A DNA stretch of 64,000 nt from Streptomyces sp. NBC_00433 (lineage in GTDB: Bacteria; Actinomycetota; Actinomycetes; Streptomycetales; Streptomycetaceae): positions 434,001 to 498,000 of the forward strand of contig CP107926.1 in the NCBI GenBank assembly GCA_036015235.1, in the 5' to 3' direction. The translations under genes were made by a program, and so were the position numbers. This document shows, one piece after another, positions 15,200 through 23,669 of this stretch. Numbering within the stretch: position 1 is the stretch's first letter; every line of letters begins with the position of its first letter. Under the pieces are notes generated by a model. The model was not told the DNA's origin. It was given only the letters and a program-made list of their open reading frames with translations, and ran no database searches.

Positions 15200-16162
15200 T
15201 CAGCGGGCGTTGCCCGCGCCGAGCCAGGCGAGGTAGTCGGCGACGGCGCGGGCGGTGTCGTACGCGGGGGTGTAACCGGTGTCCTGGTGCAGGCGGGTGA
15301 TGTCCAGGCAGATGTCGGCGGGGGCCTGCGGGGCACGGCCCGCGGGGAGGTCGATCCGCATCGCGGGGGCGAGGGCGGCGGTGATGTCGGCGTTGGTGGT
15401 GATCCGGCCGGAGGCGACGTTGTAGGTGCGGTGGTTCAGCCGCGGTGCCTGCTGGAGCAGGGCCAGGGCCCGGCCGCAGTCCTTGGCGTAGATCAGGTCG
15501 GTGCCGTGGTCGGCGTGCGCGGGGACATACAGCGCGGACAGGTCGGGAACGGTGCCTCGGGCGGCGGCGTGGACGAGCTGGGGGGCGGCGAAGAAGACCG
15601 ACGCCGGGCGGCCGAGCGGGCCCCAGGCGGCGGATATGCGGGCGTTGACCAGGTCGACGCCGGTGGCGGCGGTGAGGTGGTCGGTGAGCAGCTCGCCGAT
15701 CTTCTTGAAGGCCGGGATGACGTGACCGGTCGTCATCGGCAGCGGCAGGTCCTCCTCCAGCGGGCCCGCGCCTGTCTCCGCCCCCGAGTAGACGCCGATG
15801 GTGCTGGCGGTGACGACCCGTGCGACCTTCCGTTCCGCCGCCGCCCGCACCACGTTCAGCAGGCTGTCGAGCGCCGCGCGGGCGGCCTCGACCGGGTCGC
15901 CGGGGCCGGGCGGCCAGGGCACGGACCCGGCGAGGTGGACGATGCCGGTCACCTGGTGCCGGTCGCCGATCTCGCGGAGCCGGTCGCGGTCGGCGAGGTC
16001 GGCCTGCTCGACGAAGAGCCGCGTGCCGTGCTCGGCGGCGAGGGCGGCGGGCAGGGCGGTGACACTGCGCCGCTGGACCAGCACGCAGGACTCGCCGAGG
16101 TCGAGCAGCGCGCGGGCGGTGTGCGTACCGATGAAGCCCAGGCCGCCGGTGATGAGGATCAT
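15200..16162 (-). CDS. NAD-dependent epimerase/dehydratase-like protein (atypical active site)
   Basis: A 320-residue extended SDR. The nucleotide-binding GGLGFIGT is at residues 6-13, the NAG-like HLAGS at 76-80 and the catalytic Ser/Thr strand ASTIGVY at 119-125. Where extended SDRs have YxxxK, this protein reads Ile149-Pro-Ala-Phe-Lys153, so the catalytic Tyr is missing while the Lys and the following Glu157 are kept. It may therefore bind rather than convert its substrate or use a different acid. The ATG start matches the family N-terminus. It diverges from a MarR regulator, with a perfect operator between them. Confidence 0.75.
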   Translation of the reverse strand: MILITGGLGFIGTHTARALLDLGESCVLVQRRSVTALPAALAAEHGTRLFVEQADLADRDRLREIGDRHQVTGIVHLAGSVPWPPGPGDPVEAARAALDSLLNVVRAAAERKVARVVTASTIGVYSGAETGAGPLEEDLPLPMTTGHVIPAFKKIGELLTDHLTAATGVDLVNARISAAWGPLGRPASVFFAAPQLVHAAARGTVPDLSALYVPAHADHGTDLIYAKDCGRALALLQQAPRLNHRTYNVASGRITTNADITAALAPAMRIDLPAGRAPQAPADICLDITRLHQDTGYTPAYDTARAVADYLAWLGAGNAR

Positions 16163-16246
16163 CCGAAGTGCTCCGTTGCGGGGTCGGTTGTGCCAGGTCG
16201 AACGGCATGCGTCATCGCGTCGATCGACCTGATCGTCAGATGTAAG

Positions 16247-16269
16247 GAACGTCAGCTCCACTGACGTTC
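16247..16269. promoter_or_regulatory. Palindromic operator between the epimerase and MarR genes
   Basis: Nine-bp perfect arms GAACGTCAG and CTGACGTTC are separated by five bases. It lies 85 bases upstream of the epimerase start and 22 bases upstream of the MarR start, overlapping the expected -35 region of marR; the TAGAAT -10 element (16280-16285) suggests leaderless transcription of marR. Likely the binding site of the MarR protein. Confidence 0.65.
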
Positions 16270-16291
16270 ACGCTAGCGGTAGAATTTCCCG

Positions 16292-16735
16292 ATGTCCAAC
16301 ACAGCACCCGAGCTGAACGGCCGGCTCGGCCATCTCATGAAGCACGCGCAGCTGCGGCTCACCGAGCTGAGCGCCGAAGCGCTCGCGCCGTTCGGCGTCA
16401 CCGGGCGCGAACTGGCGGTGCTGCTCGTGCTCGCCGGGCAGGAGGCGGCCTCCCAGCAGCAGGCCGCGGGCCGGCTCGGCGTGGACAGGACGACGATGGT
16501 CGCCTTCCTCGACGCCCTGGAGGGCCGGGGCCTGGTGGCCCGCCGTCCCGACCCGGACGACCGCCGCCGCAATGTCGTGGTGCTGACGGTGAAGGGCGCG
16601 GACACGCTGCGGCAGGCGACCGAGGCGAGCGACGCGGCGGAGCGGCGCTTCCTGGCCCCGCTCAGCGCTCCCGACGCGGCCCGATTCCGCGCCGCCCTCC
16701 AGGCCGTGGCCCTGCACGAGGACGCCTCCGGCTGA
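16292..16735 (+). CDS. MarR-family transcriptional regulator
   Basis: A 147-residue winged-helix regulator. The core is residues 40-110, with RTTMVAFLDALEGRGLVARRPDPDDRRRNVVVLT giving the recognition helix and wing (shown here in part: GRGLVARRPDPDDRRR). A TAGAAT -10 box six bases before the ATG indicates a leaderless transcript. It diverges from the epimerase-like gene and very likely represses it and itself through the palindrome at 16247-16269. Confidence 0.9.
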   Translation: MSNTAPELNGRLGHLMKHAQLRLTELSAEALAPFGVTGRELAVLLVLAGQEAASQQQAAGRLGVDRTTMVAFLDALEGRGLVARRPDPDDRRRNVVVLTVKGADTLRQATEASDAAERRFLAPLSAPDAARFRAALQAVALHEDASG

Positions 16736-16852
16736 CGGGCGCGGCGCGTCAGGCCGCCGGGACGCGGCGCCCGGCCCAGGCGCGCACGCCCGGCCCCCCG
16801 GCCTTCCGCGTACGGCAGCGGGCGGTGATCTGGACCCGCTGGTCCGCGTCCC

Positions 16853-18085
16853 CTAGTTCTCGCGGCCCTGGTCGTCCCACAGGTCGGCACTGCGGGCACG
16901 GACCAGGGCCGCGATGCGCCGCACGGCCTCGGCGGCCGGCAGCGGTGCCGGCCTGCGGCCGTCGCGCAGCCGCAGCGCCATACCGTCCGCGGCGGCCTCG
17001 CGGGGACCGAGCACCGCCTGGTAGGGCGCGAGGCGGCCGGCCCTGACCCTGGCGCCCAGGGTGCCGTCCGCCGGGTGGGCGATCTCGGCCCGCAGGCCCT
17101 CGTCGAGGCACTTCTCCAGCAGCTCGGCGGCGTAGGGCACCTCGGCGTCGGTGAGCGGCAGCAGCACCAGCTGGACCGGGGCGAGCCAGCCGGGGAAGGC
17201 GCCGCCGTGCTGCTCGATGAGGTGGGCGACGGCCCGCTCGACGCTGCCGACGATGCTGCGGTGCACCATCACCGGGCGGTGCTTGGCGCCGTCGGCGCCG
17301 ATGTACTCCAGGCCGAACTGCTCGGGCTGGTGGAAGTCGACCTGCACGGTGGACAGAGTGCTCTCCCGCCCGGCGGCGTCGGCGACCTGGATGTCGATCT
17401 TGGGGCCGTAGAAGGCGGCCTCGCCCTCCACCGCCTCGTAGTCCAGCCCCGCCGCTTCGAGTGCTTCGGTCAGCAGCGCGGCGGCCCGCCGCCACACGTC
17501 CTCGCCGCCGACGTACTTCCCGCCCGGTCCCGCCAGCGACAGGCGGTGGCGGACCGGCTCGATGCCGAGCGCCGCGTACGCCCGCCCGATCATGGCCAGC
17601 GCCGAACGCGCCTCGTCGGCGACCTGGTCGAGGGTGCAGAAGATGTGCGCGTCGTTCAGCTGGATCGCCCGCACCCGGGTCAGGCCGCCGAGCACCCCCG
17701 ACAGCTCGGAGCGGTGCATCCCGCCGAGTTCGGCGATCCGCAGCGGCAGCTCGCGGTAGCTGTGGGCGCGGCGGCGGTAGATCAGGGCGTGGTGCGGGCA
17801 CAGGCTGGGCCGCAGCACGAGCTGCTCGCCGCCGACGTCCATCGGCGGGAACATGTCGTCGCTGTAGTGCGACCAGTGCCCCGACACCTCGTACAGCTCC
17901 CGCTTGCCCAGCACGGGTGAGTAGACGTGCCGGTAGCCGGCTCTGCGCTCCTCCTCCCGGATGTACTCCTCCAGGGTGTGCCGCACGGCCGCGCCGTCGG
18001 GGAGCCAGTAGGGCAGCCCGGCGCCGATCAGCGGGTCGGTGTCGAACAGCGACAGTTCGCGGCCGAGCTTGCGGTGGTCGTTCAC
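16853..18085 (-). CDS. thrS2: Short threonyl-tRNA synthetase paralogue (catalytic and anticodon-binding domains only)
   Basis: A 410-residue class II synthetase that charges tRNA-Thr. The N-terminal TGS and editing domains of the 650-residue housekeeping enzyme are absent. The catalytic core (about 15-300) keeps motif 1, motif 2 (RIAELGGMHRSELSG) and the zinc ligands Cys96, His147 and His275 that recognise threonine; the C-terminal anticodon-binding domain spans about 305-400. The motif normally read as MNCP is SLCP. The GTG at 18085 follows GAGGAG. A Thr-rich leader peptide and a strong hairpin precede it, suggesting attenuation control. It could be a backup or drug-resistant enzyme. Confidence 0.88.
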   Translation of the reverse strand: MNDHRKLGRELSLFDTDPLIGAGLPYWLPDGAAVRHTLEEYIREEERRAGYRHVYSPVLGKRELYEVSGHWSHYSDDMFPPMDVGGEQLVLRPSLCPHHALIYRRRAHSYRELPLRIAELGGMHRSELSGVLGGLTRVRAIQLNDAHIFCTLDQVADEARSALAMIGRAYAALGIEPVRHRLSLAGPGGKYVGGEDVWRRAAALLTEALEAAGLDYEAVEGEAAFYGPKIDIQVADAAGRESTLSTVQVDFHQPEQFGLEYIGADGAKHRPVMVHRSIVGSVERAVAHLIEQHGGAFPGWLAPVQLVLLPLTDAEVPYAAELLEKCLDEGLRAEIAHPADGTLGARVRAGRLAPYQAVLGPREAAADGMALRLRDGRRPAPLPAAEAVRRIAALVRARSADLWDDQGREN

Positions 18086-18125
18086 GGTGGTCTCCTCGCG
18101 GACAGGCAGGGCGGGTGACCACACG

Positions 18126-18159
18126 GCGAAGCCCCGGGGCACTCGCCCCGGGGCTTCGC
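18126..18159 (-). terminator. Attenuator-like hairpin in the thrS2 leader
   Basis: Perfect 15-bp arms GCGAAGCCCCGGGGC and complement with a four-base loop, placed between the leader-peptide stop and the thrS2 ribosome site. No T-run follows. Its place, 13 bases downstream of the leader-peptide stop codon, fits an attenuator or a translational-block stem. Confidence 0.6.
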
Positions 18160-18172
18160 TCACGGACATCGA

Positions 18173-18223
18173 TCAGCGCGCCGGGACGTACTCCGGCGTC
18201 GTCGTCTGTCCGTAGCGCTTCAT
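18173..18223 (-). CDS. Threonine-rich leader peptide upstream of thrS2
   Basis: A 16-codon ORF encodes MKRYGQTTTPEYVPAR, with three consecutive Thr codons (ACG ACG ACG). A TACCCT element (plus coordinates 18231-18236) lies seven bases before its ATG, so translation probably begins leaderless. The ORF ends 87 bases before the GTG of a threonyl-tRNA synthetase gene, with a 15-bp hairpin between. This is the layout of ribosome-mediated attenuation: stalling at Thr codons when charged tRNA-Thr is scarce would alter leader folding. The peptide itself probably has no function. The call rests on position and codon content, not on a known family. Confidence 0.6.
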   Translation of the reverse strand: MKRYGQTTTPEYVPAR

Positions 18224-18321
18224 GCCGCGAAGGGTAGCAGGGTCGCGCGGCAGGTGCAGCCGTACGGCGGCGCGGCCCCCGGGCGCCCCGTCACCCGGCG
18301 GCACGCGCCGCCCGGACGAGC

Positions 18322-18812
18322 CCCGCCCGCCTCGCGCCCGAAGGCCTTCGCCGCGCCGTTGCGCCAGCCCTCCGCCATGGCCGCCGACATCGGGTCGGGG
18401 AAGATGTCCTCCTGGTCCTTCTCCACCCCGTCGTAGACGGCCGCCGCCACGGCCTCGGGGGACGCCTTCGGTATGTCCGAGTCCGCGCGACACGTCGGTG
18501 TCGACCGGGCCGGTCAGCACGGCGTGGACGCGCGCCCCCGATCGCCCAGGATGCCGCGCAGCGCCTGGTGCTCTTCGAGCGCCTCGCGGTCGCCGAGGTC
18601 GTCGTAGCGGGCGATCCGGCGTTGTCGACCTGCACGTCGAGCGGCTCGACCTTTCCGACGGCCGCACGGATCTGCTCCGCGCTGGTGACGTCCGTGGTCA
18701 GCGGGGTGACGCGGTCGTCGGCAGCGTCCAGCGGCTCCCGCGCGGCGGCGTACACCCGCTTCGCGCCGCGCCTGAGCGCCTCGTCGACCAGCGCCCGGCC
18801 GATGCCGGGCGG
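18322..18812 (-). pseudogene. Degraded short-chain dehydrogenase (SDR)
   Basis: Fragments in several frames line up with a classical SDR: GIGRALVDEALRRGAKRV (N-terminal cofactor helix), YAAAREPLDAADDRVTPL, TTDVTSAEQIRAAVGKVE, DVQVDNAG, then VHAVLTGPVDTDVSRG and PKASPEAVAAAVYDGVEKD to AAKAFGREAG. The first glycine-rich turn is incomplete, the catalytic Tyr-x-x-x-Lys block is deleted, and at least two frameshifts interrupt the remainder. It is not translatable as one protein. Confidence 0.75.
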
Positions 18813-18853
18813 CGGCGGACCACCTCCCGCGCCGGCCCGGCGATCTCCGGACG

Positions 18854-19015
18854 GTCGCGATGTCCGCCAACGGCCGGCCGGCGCTCGCGGCGTATCGGCG
18901 CGGCCACGACGGCCGCCACCGCGCCTACGTGATCCAGGTGCTCAGCTGCACCCCGGTGGGCGTGGCCCGGATCAGCGCCTTCAGGGACCTGCGGCTGTTC
19001 ACAACCCTTCGGCCG
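18854..19015 (+). pseudogene. C-terminal remnant of a SigJ-like sigma factor
   Basis: One frame reads ANGRPALAAYRRGHDGRHRA, YVIQVLSCTPVGVARISAF and RDLRLFTT, which matches the SnoaL-like C-terminal extension of ECF sigma factors of the SigJ type. Nothing upstream encodes sigma regions 2 or 4, and the frame runs on past the natural end. A short orphan fragment lying next to the SDR relic. Confidence 0.6.
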
Positions 19016-19039
19016 GGCGGCGGGACTGCCCGCTACGGC

Positions 19040-20425
19040 TCACACCTCGGGGCTGTAATACGCCAGGGTCGCGTCGAAGGCGGCGATCCAGGCGTCGAGT
19101 TCGGCCGGTCTGCGGGTGGTGACCTCGCAGGAGTGCAGGGTGCCGTCGTGGAGGGCGAGGGCGACGACCAGGACGTGCCCGCGGCGCTGCCCCCGCTCGC
19201 ACCAGGCGACGTCGACGGCGGGCCAGGGGAAGGCCAGGACGCGGCCGTCGGTGCCGAGCAGCATGCCGGCCGCGTCGAGGACGACGGCGTTCTTGCGGTC
19301 CATCGCGAGGAATTCGGGCGCGGCGCCCTGCCCTGCGCCTGCCGCGCCCATGGGCGGGATGGGGGCGCCGGGCCCGTACGGTGACGGCGGCAGCGCCGGC
19401 GCCGGCGCCGCGCCGGCGGCCGCCGGCGGGTAGGCGGGCATCGCCGGCACGGCAGGGGCCGGCGGCGTGTCGTACGGCACGGGGGCGGGCGGCCGTGCAC
19501 CAGGGGCGTACGGCTCCGGGCCCGGCGACGGCGTACCGGGCGGGTAGGAGACGGGCGCGGACGGCTCGTGGGTGTCGGGTGCGGCTCGCGGGTCGTTCGG
19601 CGGTGCGAGGTCGTAGGACGTGCGGCCCGGTTCGGCCCGCGGCGGGCCGTACGCCAACGGGCTGAGCCGGTCGAGGAGTTGCTCGGCGCTGGGCCGGTGC
19701 GCGGGTGACTTCTCCAGGCAGGCGGCGGCCAGCGGGCGCATCCGCTCGGGCACGGCCGACACGTCGGCCTCGTGGTGGACGGAGCGGTAGACCAGTGCCA
19801 CCGGAGTGCCGCCGCCGAAGGCGCGGCCGCCCGCCGCCGCGACCAGCACCGCGCCGAGCGCGAAGACGTCGGCGGCGGGACCGACGTCCAGCCCCTCGGC
19901 CTGCTCGGGCGCCAGGAAGCCCGGTGTGCCGAAGGCCGTACCGGTGACGGTGAGCCTGGCGTCCTCCATGGCCCGAGCGATGCCGAAGTCCAGCACCCGG
20001 GGGCCGTCAGCGGCCATCACGATGTTGCCCGGCTTGAGGTCCCTGTGCACCAGGCCGCAGCCGTGGATCGCCTGCAGGGCCTCGGCGAGCGCCGCCCCCA
20101 GGGCGCTCAGCCGCGGCTCGTCCATCGGCCCTTCGGCGGCCAGCAGTTGGGCCAGCGTCGGGCCCGGTACGTAGGCGGTCGCGAGCCAGGGCGCCGCGGC
20201 CTCGGGGTCGGCGTCGACCACCTGCGCGGTGTGGAAGCCGCCGACGCTGCGGGCCGCCGCGACCTCGCCCCTGAAGCGGGCCCGGAATCCCGGGTCCGCG
20301 GCCAGTTCGGGCCTGACGACCTTCACCGCGACGAGCCGCCCGCCCCGCGAACGGGCCAGCCACACCGTGCCCATGCCGCCCTCGCCGAGCTTGCGCTCGA
20401 CTCCGTAGCCGCCGATCCGCTCCAT
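19040..20425 (-). CDS. Soluble serine/threonine protein kinase (PknB-like), no membrane anchor
   Basis: A 461-residue protein. The Hanks-type kinase domain occupies residues 1-260: glycine loop [11 protein letters not shown]-binding Lys35, HRDLKPGN at 127-134 and DFG at 146-148, all intact. A Pro/Ala-rich linker (about 270-375) leads to a C-terminal domain of about 85 residues ([35 protein letters not shown]) that may be a sensor or substrate-binding module. No transmembrane helix is seen, unlike PknB, so it acts in the cytoplasm. The targets are unknown. Confidence 0.9.
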   Translation of the reverse strand: MERIGGYGVERKLGEGGMGTVWLARSRGGRLVAVKVVRPELAADPGFRARFRGEVAAARSVGGFHTAQVVDADPEAAAPWLATAYVPGPTLAQLLAAEGPMDEPRLSALGAALAEALQAIHGCGLVHRDLKPGNIVMAADGPRVLDFGIARAMEDARLTVTGTAFGTPGFLAPEQAEGLDVGPAADVFALGAVLVAAAGGRAFGGGTPVALVYRSVHHEADVSAVPERMRPLAAACLEKSPAHRPSAEQLLDRLSPLAYGPPRAEPGRTSYDLAPPNDPRAAPDTHEPSAPVSYPPGTPSPGPEPYAPGARPPAPVPYDTPPAPAVPAMPAYPPAAAGAAPAPALPPSPYGPGAPIPPMGAAGAGQGAAPEFLAMDRKNAVVLDAAGMLLGTDGRVLAFPWPAVDVAWCERGQRRGHVLVVALALHDGTLHSCEVTTRRPAELDAWIAAFDATLAYYSPEV

Positions 20426-20664
20426 CCGGGCCCCTCCCCCATGTCCGACCCCGCGATTATGACGAAGCCCACGTCCCCGCTCCGCACCGCCTCACGCCCT
20501 CGTCAGCGGCGTGCAGCGGGACGCGCGGGTGGTTTTCGGACGGCAGGCCCGGGGCGGCGCACGCACTGGGCCGCTTTGGGAGGCGCACGCCTGGACGAAC
20601 TGCGGCTACCTTCCCGGTAGTCATCGCCTCATCCGAGGTGGTTCGCCGACCAGAGAGGACCCAT

Positions 20665-22215
20665 ATGAGTCAGCCAGGGCAACGAGTGGGCGTCGTGGCC
20701 GAGTCACGGGCCGGTGAGACGCGGGTGGCGGCCACCGCGGTCACGGTGGCCCAACTGCGCGACCTGGGCTACCAGGTGGTGGTCGAGTCCGGTGCGGGGC
20801 TCGGGGCGAGCCTGGACGACGAGGCCTACCGGGCAGCTGGTGCGGACATCGGGAGCCGTACGGAAGCGTGGGGCGCCGACGTCGTCCTCGCGGTCGACGC
20901 GCCTTCCGCGGAGGAGATCGCGCTGCTGGCGGACGGCTCGACGCTGATCTCCCTGCTCGGCCCCGCGCAGAATCCCGACCTGCTCGACGCGCTCGCGCGG
21001 CGGCCGGTCACCGCGCTCGCGATGGACGCGGTGCCGCGGATCTCCCGCGCCCAGTCGCTCGACGTGCTCAGCTCGATGGCCAACATCGCCGGCTACCGGG
21101 CGGTGGTGGAGGCCGCGCACGCCTTCGGGCGGTTCTTCACCGGCCAGGTCACCGCGGCGGGCAAGGTGCCGCCGGCGAAGGTGCTGGTCGCGGGCGCCGG
21201 GGTGGCCGGCCTCGCGGCGATCGGCGCGGCAGGCAGCCTCGGGGCGATCGTACGGGCGACCGACCCGCGCCCCGAGGTCGCCGACCAGGTCCGGTCGCTC
21301 GGCGGGGAGTTCCTGTCGGTGGAGTCGGCCGAGGCGGAGGTGAGCGCGACCGGCTATGCCAAGGAGATGTCGGACGACTACAACACCCTCGCGGCCGCGC
21401 TGTACGCGCGCCAGGCCCCCGAGGTGGACATCGTCATCACCACCGCCCTGATCCCCGGCAGGCCCGCCCCGCTGCTGATCACCGAGGAGATGGTGGCGAG
21501 CATGCGGCCGGGCAGCGTGATCGTGGACATGGCCGCGGCGCAGGGCGGCAACGTGGCGGGCACGGTCGCCGGCGAGGTCGTGGTCACCGCCAACCAGGTG
21601 ACGATCATCGGCTACACCGACCTGGCGTCCCGGCTGCCCGCGCAGGCCTCCCAGCTGTACGGCACCAACCTGGTGAATCTGCTGAAGCTGCTGACCCCGG
21701 GCAAGGACGGGCAGTTGGTGCTGGACTTCGACGACGTGGTGCAGCGCTCGGTGACGGTGGTGCGGGACGGTGCGAAGACCTGGCCGCCGCCCCAGGTCCA
21801 GGTGTCCGCGGCGCCGGCCGTCGCCGCTGCCGCCCCGGCCGCGGCCGCGGTGGCGCCCCGCAAGGCGGCGTCGCCGGGCCGTACGTACGCGCTGGTGGGG
21901 CTGGGCGCGGCGGTGCTGTTCCTGGTGACGGCCTTCGCGCCCGAGCAGTTGATCGGCAACCTGACGGTCTTCGTGCTGGCGATCGTCATCGGCTACTACG
22001 TGATCGGCCACGTGCACCACGCCCTGCACACCCCGCTGATGTCGGTGACCAACGCGATCTCCGGCATCATCGTGGTCGGCGCGCTGCTGCAGATCGGGCA
22101 CGCGCACACCGCGGTGACGGTGCTGTCCTTCGTGGCGGTGCTGCTGGCGTCCATCAACATCTTCGGCGGCTTCGCCGTGACCCGGCGCATGCTCAGCATG
22201 TTCGCGAAGGACTGA
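20665..22215 (+). CDS. pntA: NAD(P) transhydrogenase subunit alpha
   Basis: A 516-residue subunit of the proton-translocating transhydrogenase in the membrane, which passes hydride from NADH to NADP+. The NAD-binding domain I (about 1-380; [20 protein letters not shown] dinucleotide fold) is followed by an Ala/Pro linker and four membrane helices near 410-510 ([15 protein letters not shown] onward), so domains dI and the alpha part of dII are joined as in E. coli. The ATG at 20665 follows GAGAGGACC. pntB starts five bases after the stop. Confidence 0.94.
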   Translation: MSQPGQRVGVVAESRAGETRVAATAVTVAQLRDLGYQVVVESGAGLGASLDDEAYRAAGADIGSRTEAWGADVVLAVDAPSAEEIALLADGSTLISLLGPAQNPDLLDALARRPVTALAMDAVPRISRAQSLDVLSSMANIAGYRAVVEAAHAFGRFFTGQVTAAGKVPPAKVLVAGAGVAGLAAIGAAGSLGAIVRATDPRPEVADQVRSLGGEFLSVESAEAEVSATGYAKEMSDDYNTLAAALYARQAPEVDIVITTALIPGRPAPLLITEEMVASMRPGSVIVDMAAAQGGNVAGTVAGEVVVTANQVTIIGYTDLASRLPAQASQLYGTNLVNLLKLLTPGKDGQLVLDFDDVVQRSVTVVRDGAKTWPPPQVQVSAAPAVAAAAPAAAAVAPRKAASPGRTYALVGLGAAVLFLVTAFAPEQLIGNLTVFVLAIVIGYYVIGHVHHALHTPLMSVTNAISGIIVVGALLQIGHAHTAVTVLSFVAVLLASINIFGGFAVTRRMLSMFAKD

Positions 22216-22220
22216 CGGCC

Positions 22221-23627
22221 ATGACTGCATCGACTGCCGCACAGGCGGCCTACGTTGTCGCCGCCCTGCTGTTCATCCTCAGCCTCGCCGGGCTGTCCCG
22301 GCACGAGACGTCGCGCTCCGGGGTGGCGTACGGCATCGGCGGTATGGCCATCGCGCTGGTGGCCACCATCGGCCTGGCGTCCCGCAGCATCGCGGCGACC
22401 GGGATCGGGCTGCTGGCGCTGGCCATGGTCCTCGGCGCCGGCATCGGCCTGTGGCGGGCCCGCCGGGTCGAGATGACCGGCATGCCGGAACTCATCGCGA
22501 TACTCCACAGCTTCGTCGGCCTGGCCGCGGTGCTCGTCGGCTGGGACGGCTACCTCGACGTCGAGGCCAAGGGCGCCGCGCAGCACGAGATCGCCGCCGA
22601 CCTGCTGCGCATCCACCACGCCGAGGTCTTCATCGGCGTCTTCATCGGGGCGGTGACCTTCACCGGTTCGATCATCGCCTTCCTCAAGTTGTCGGCGCGG
22701 ATCAAGTCGAGCCCGCTGATGCTGCCGGGCCGCAACGCGATCAACCTGGGCGGCCTGGCCGCCTTCGTGGGGCTGACCGTGGCCTTCGTCGTGTCGCCGC
22801 ACCTGTGGCTGCTGATCGCGGTGACCGCGGTGGCGCTCGCGCTCGGCCTGCATCTGGTGGCGTCCATCGGCGGTGGCGACATGCCGGTGGTCGTCTCGAT
22901 GCTGAACAGCTACTCGGGGTGGGCGGCGGCCGCGTCGGGCTTCCTGCTCGACAACAACCTGCTGATCGTGACCGGCGCGCTGGTCGGCTCCTCGGGTGCC
23001 TATCTGTCGTACATCATGTGCACCGCGATGAACCGGTCGTTCCTCTCGGTGATCGCCGGCGGCTTCGGCGTGGAGACCGGCCCGGCCGACACCACGGAAT
23101 ACGGCGACCACCGGGAGATCAACGCCGAGGACACCGCGAAGCTGCTGCGGGACGCCACCTCGGTGGTCATCACCCCCGGCTACGGCATGGCGGTGGCGCA
23201 GGCGCAGTATCCGGTGGCCGACCTGACCCGCAAGCTGCGCGAGCGCGGGGTGGACGTGCGGTTCGGCATCCACCCGGTGGCGGGGCGGCTGCCCGGCCAC
23301 ATGAACGTGCTGCTGGCCGAGGCGAAGGTGCCGTACGACATCGTCCTGGAGATGGATGAGATCAACGACGACCTCGCCGCGACCACGGTGGTGCTGGTCA
23401 TCGGGGCCAACGACACGGTCAACCCGGCCGCGATCGACGACCCGGGCAGCCCGATCGCGGGCATGCCGGTGCTGCGGGTGTGGGAGGCGGAGAGCGTCAT
23501 CGTCTTCAAGCGGTCGATGAACCCCGGTTACGCCGGGGTGCAGAACCCGCTGTTCTTCCGGGAGAACAGCCAGATGCTGTTCGGTGACGCCAAGGACCGG
23601 GTGGAGGACATCCTGCGGGCGCTGTGA
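22221..23627 (+). CDS. pntB: NAD(P) transhydrogenase subunit beta
   Basis: A 468-residue subunit. Residues 1-265 carry nine hydrophobic segments forming the proton channel, and 290-468 the NADP(H)-binding domain III ([40 protein letters not shown] in parts, then DEINDD and [12 protein letters not shown]). All conserved blocks are present, so the complex should be active. Cotranscribed with pntA and ended by the strong hairpin at 23636-23669. Confidence 0.95.
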   Translation: MTASTAAQAAYVVAALLFILSLAGLSRHETSRSGVAYGIGGMAIALVATIGLASRSIAATGIGLLALAMVLGAGIGLWRARRVEMTGMPELIAILHSFVGLAAVLVGWDGYLDVEAKGAAQHEIAADLLRIHHAEVFIGVFIGAVTFTGSIIAFLKLSARIKSSPLMLPGRNAINLGGLAAFVGLTVAFVVSPHLWLLIAVTAVALALGLHLVASIGGGDMPVVVSMLNSYSGWAAAASGFLLDNNLLIVTGALVGSSGAYLSYIMCTAMNRSFLSVIAGGFGVETGPADTTEYGDHREINAEDTAKLLRDATSVVITPGYGMAVAQAQYPVADLTRKLRERGVDVRFGIHPVAGRLPGHMNVLLAEAKVPYDIVLEMDEINDDLAATTVVLVIGANDTVNPAAIDDPGSPIAGMPVLRVWEAESVIVFKRSMNPGYAGVQNPLFFRENSQMLFGDAKDRVEDILRAL

Positions 23628-23635
23628 GCCGGGAC

Positions 23636-23669
23636 CCGGCGGGCGGCGGGCGCTGCCGCCGCCCGCCGG
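23636..23669. terminator. Bidirectional terminator between pntB and the SMI1/KNR4 gene
   Basis: Fourteen-bp perfect arms CCGGCGGGCGGCGG/CCGCCGCCCGCCGG with a six-base loop fill the space between the two convergent stops. Confidence 0.75.

Noticed and set aside
16853..18085. The short ThrRS as an internal fragment (pseudogene)
   Set aside because: The frame, active-site residues, zinc ligands and a ribosome site at its GTG are all intact, and a regulated leader precedes it.
20868..23627. A 919-codon frame through pntA and pntB
   Set aside because: The first 450 codons are an Arg/Gly/Ala-rich shadow of pntA; only the part from 22221 is PntB.
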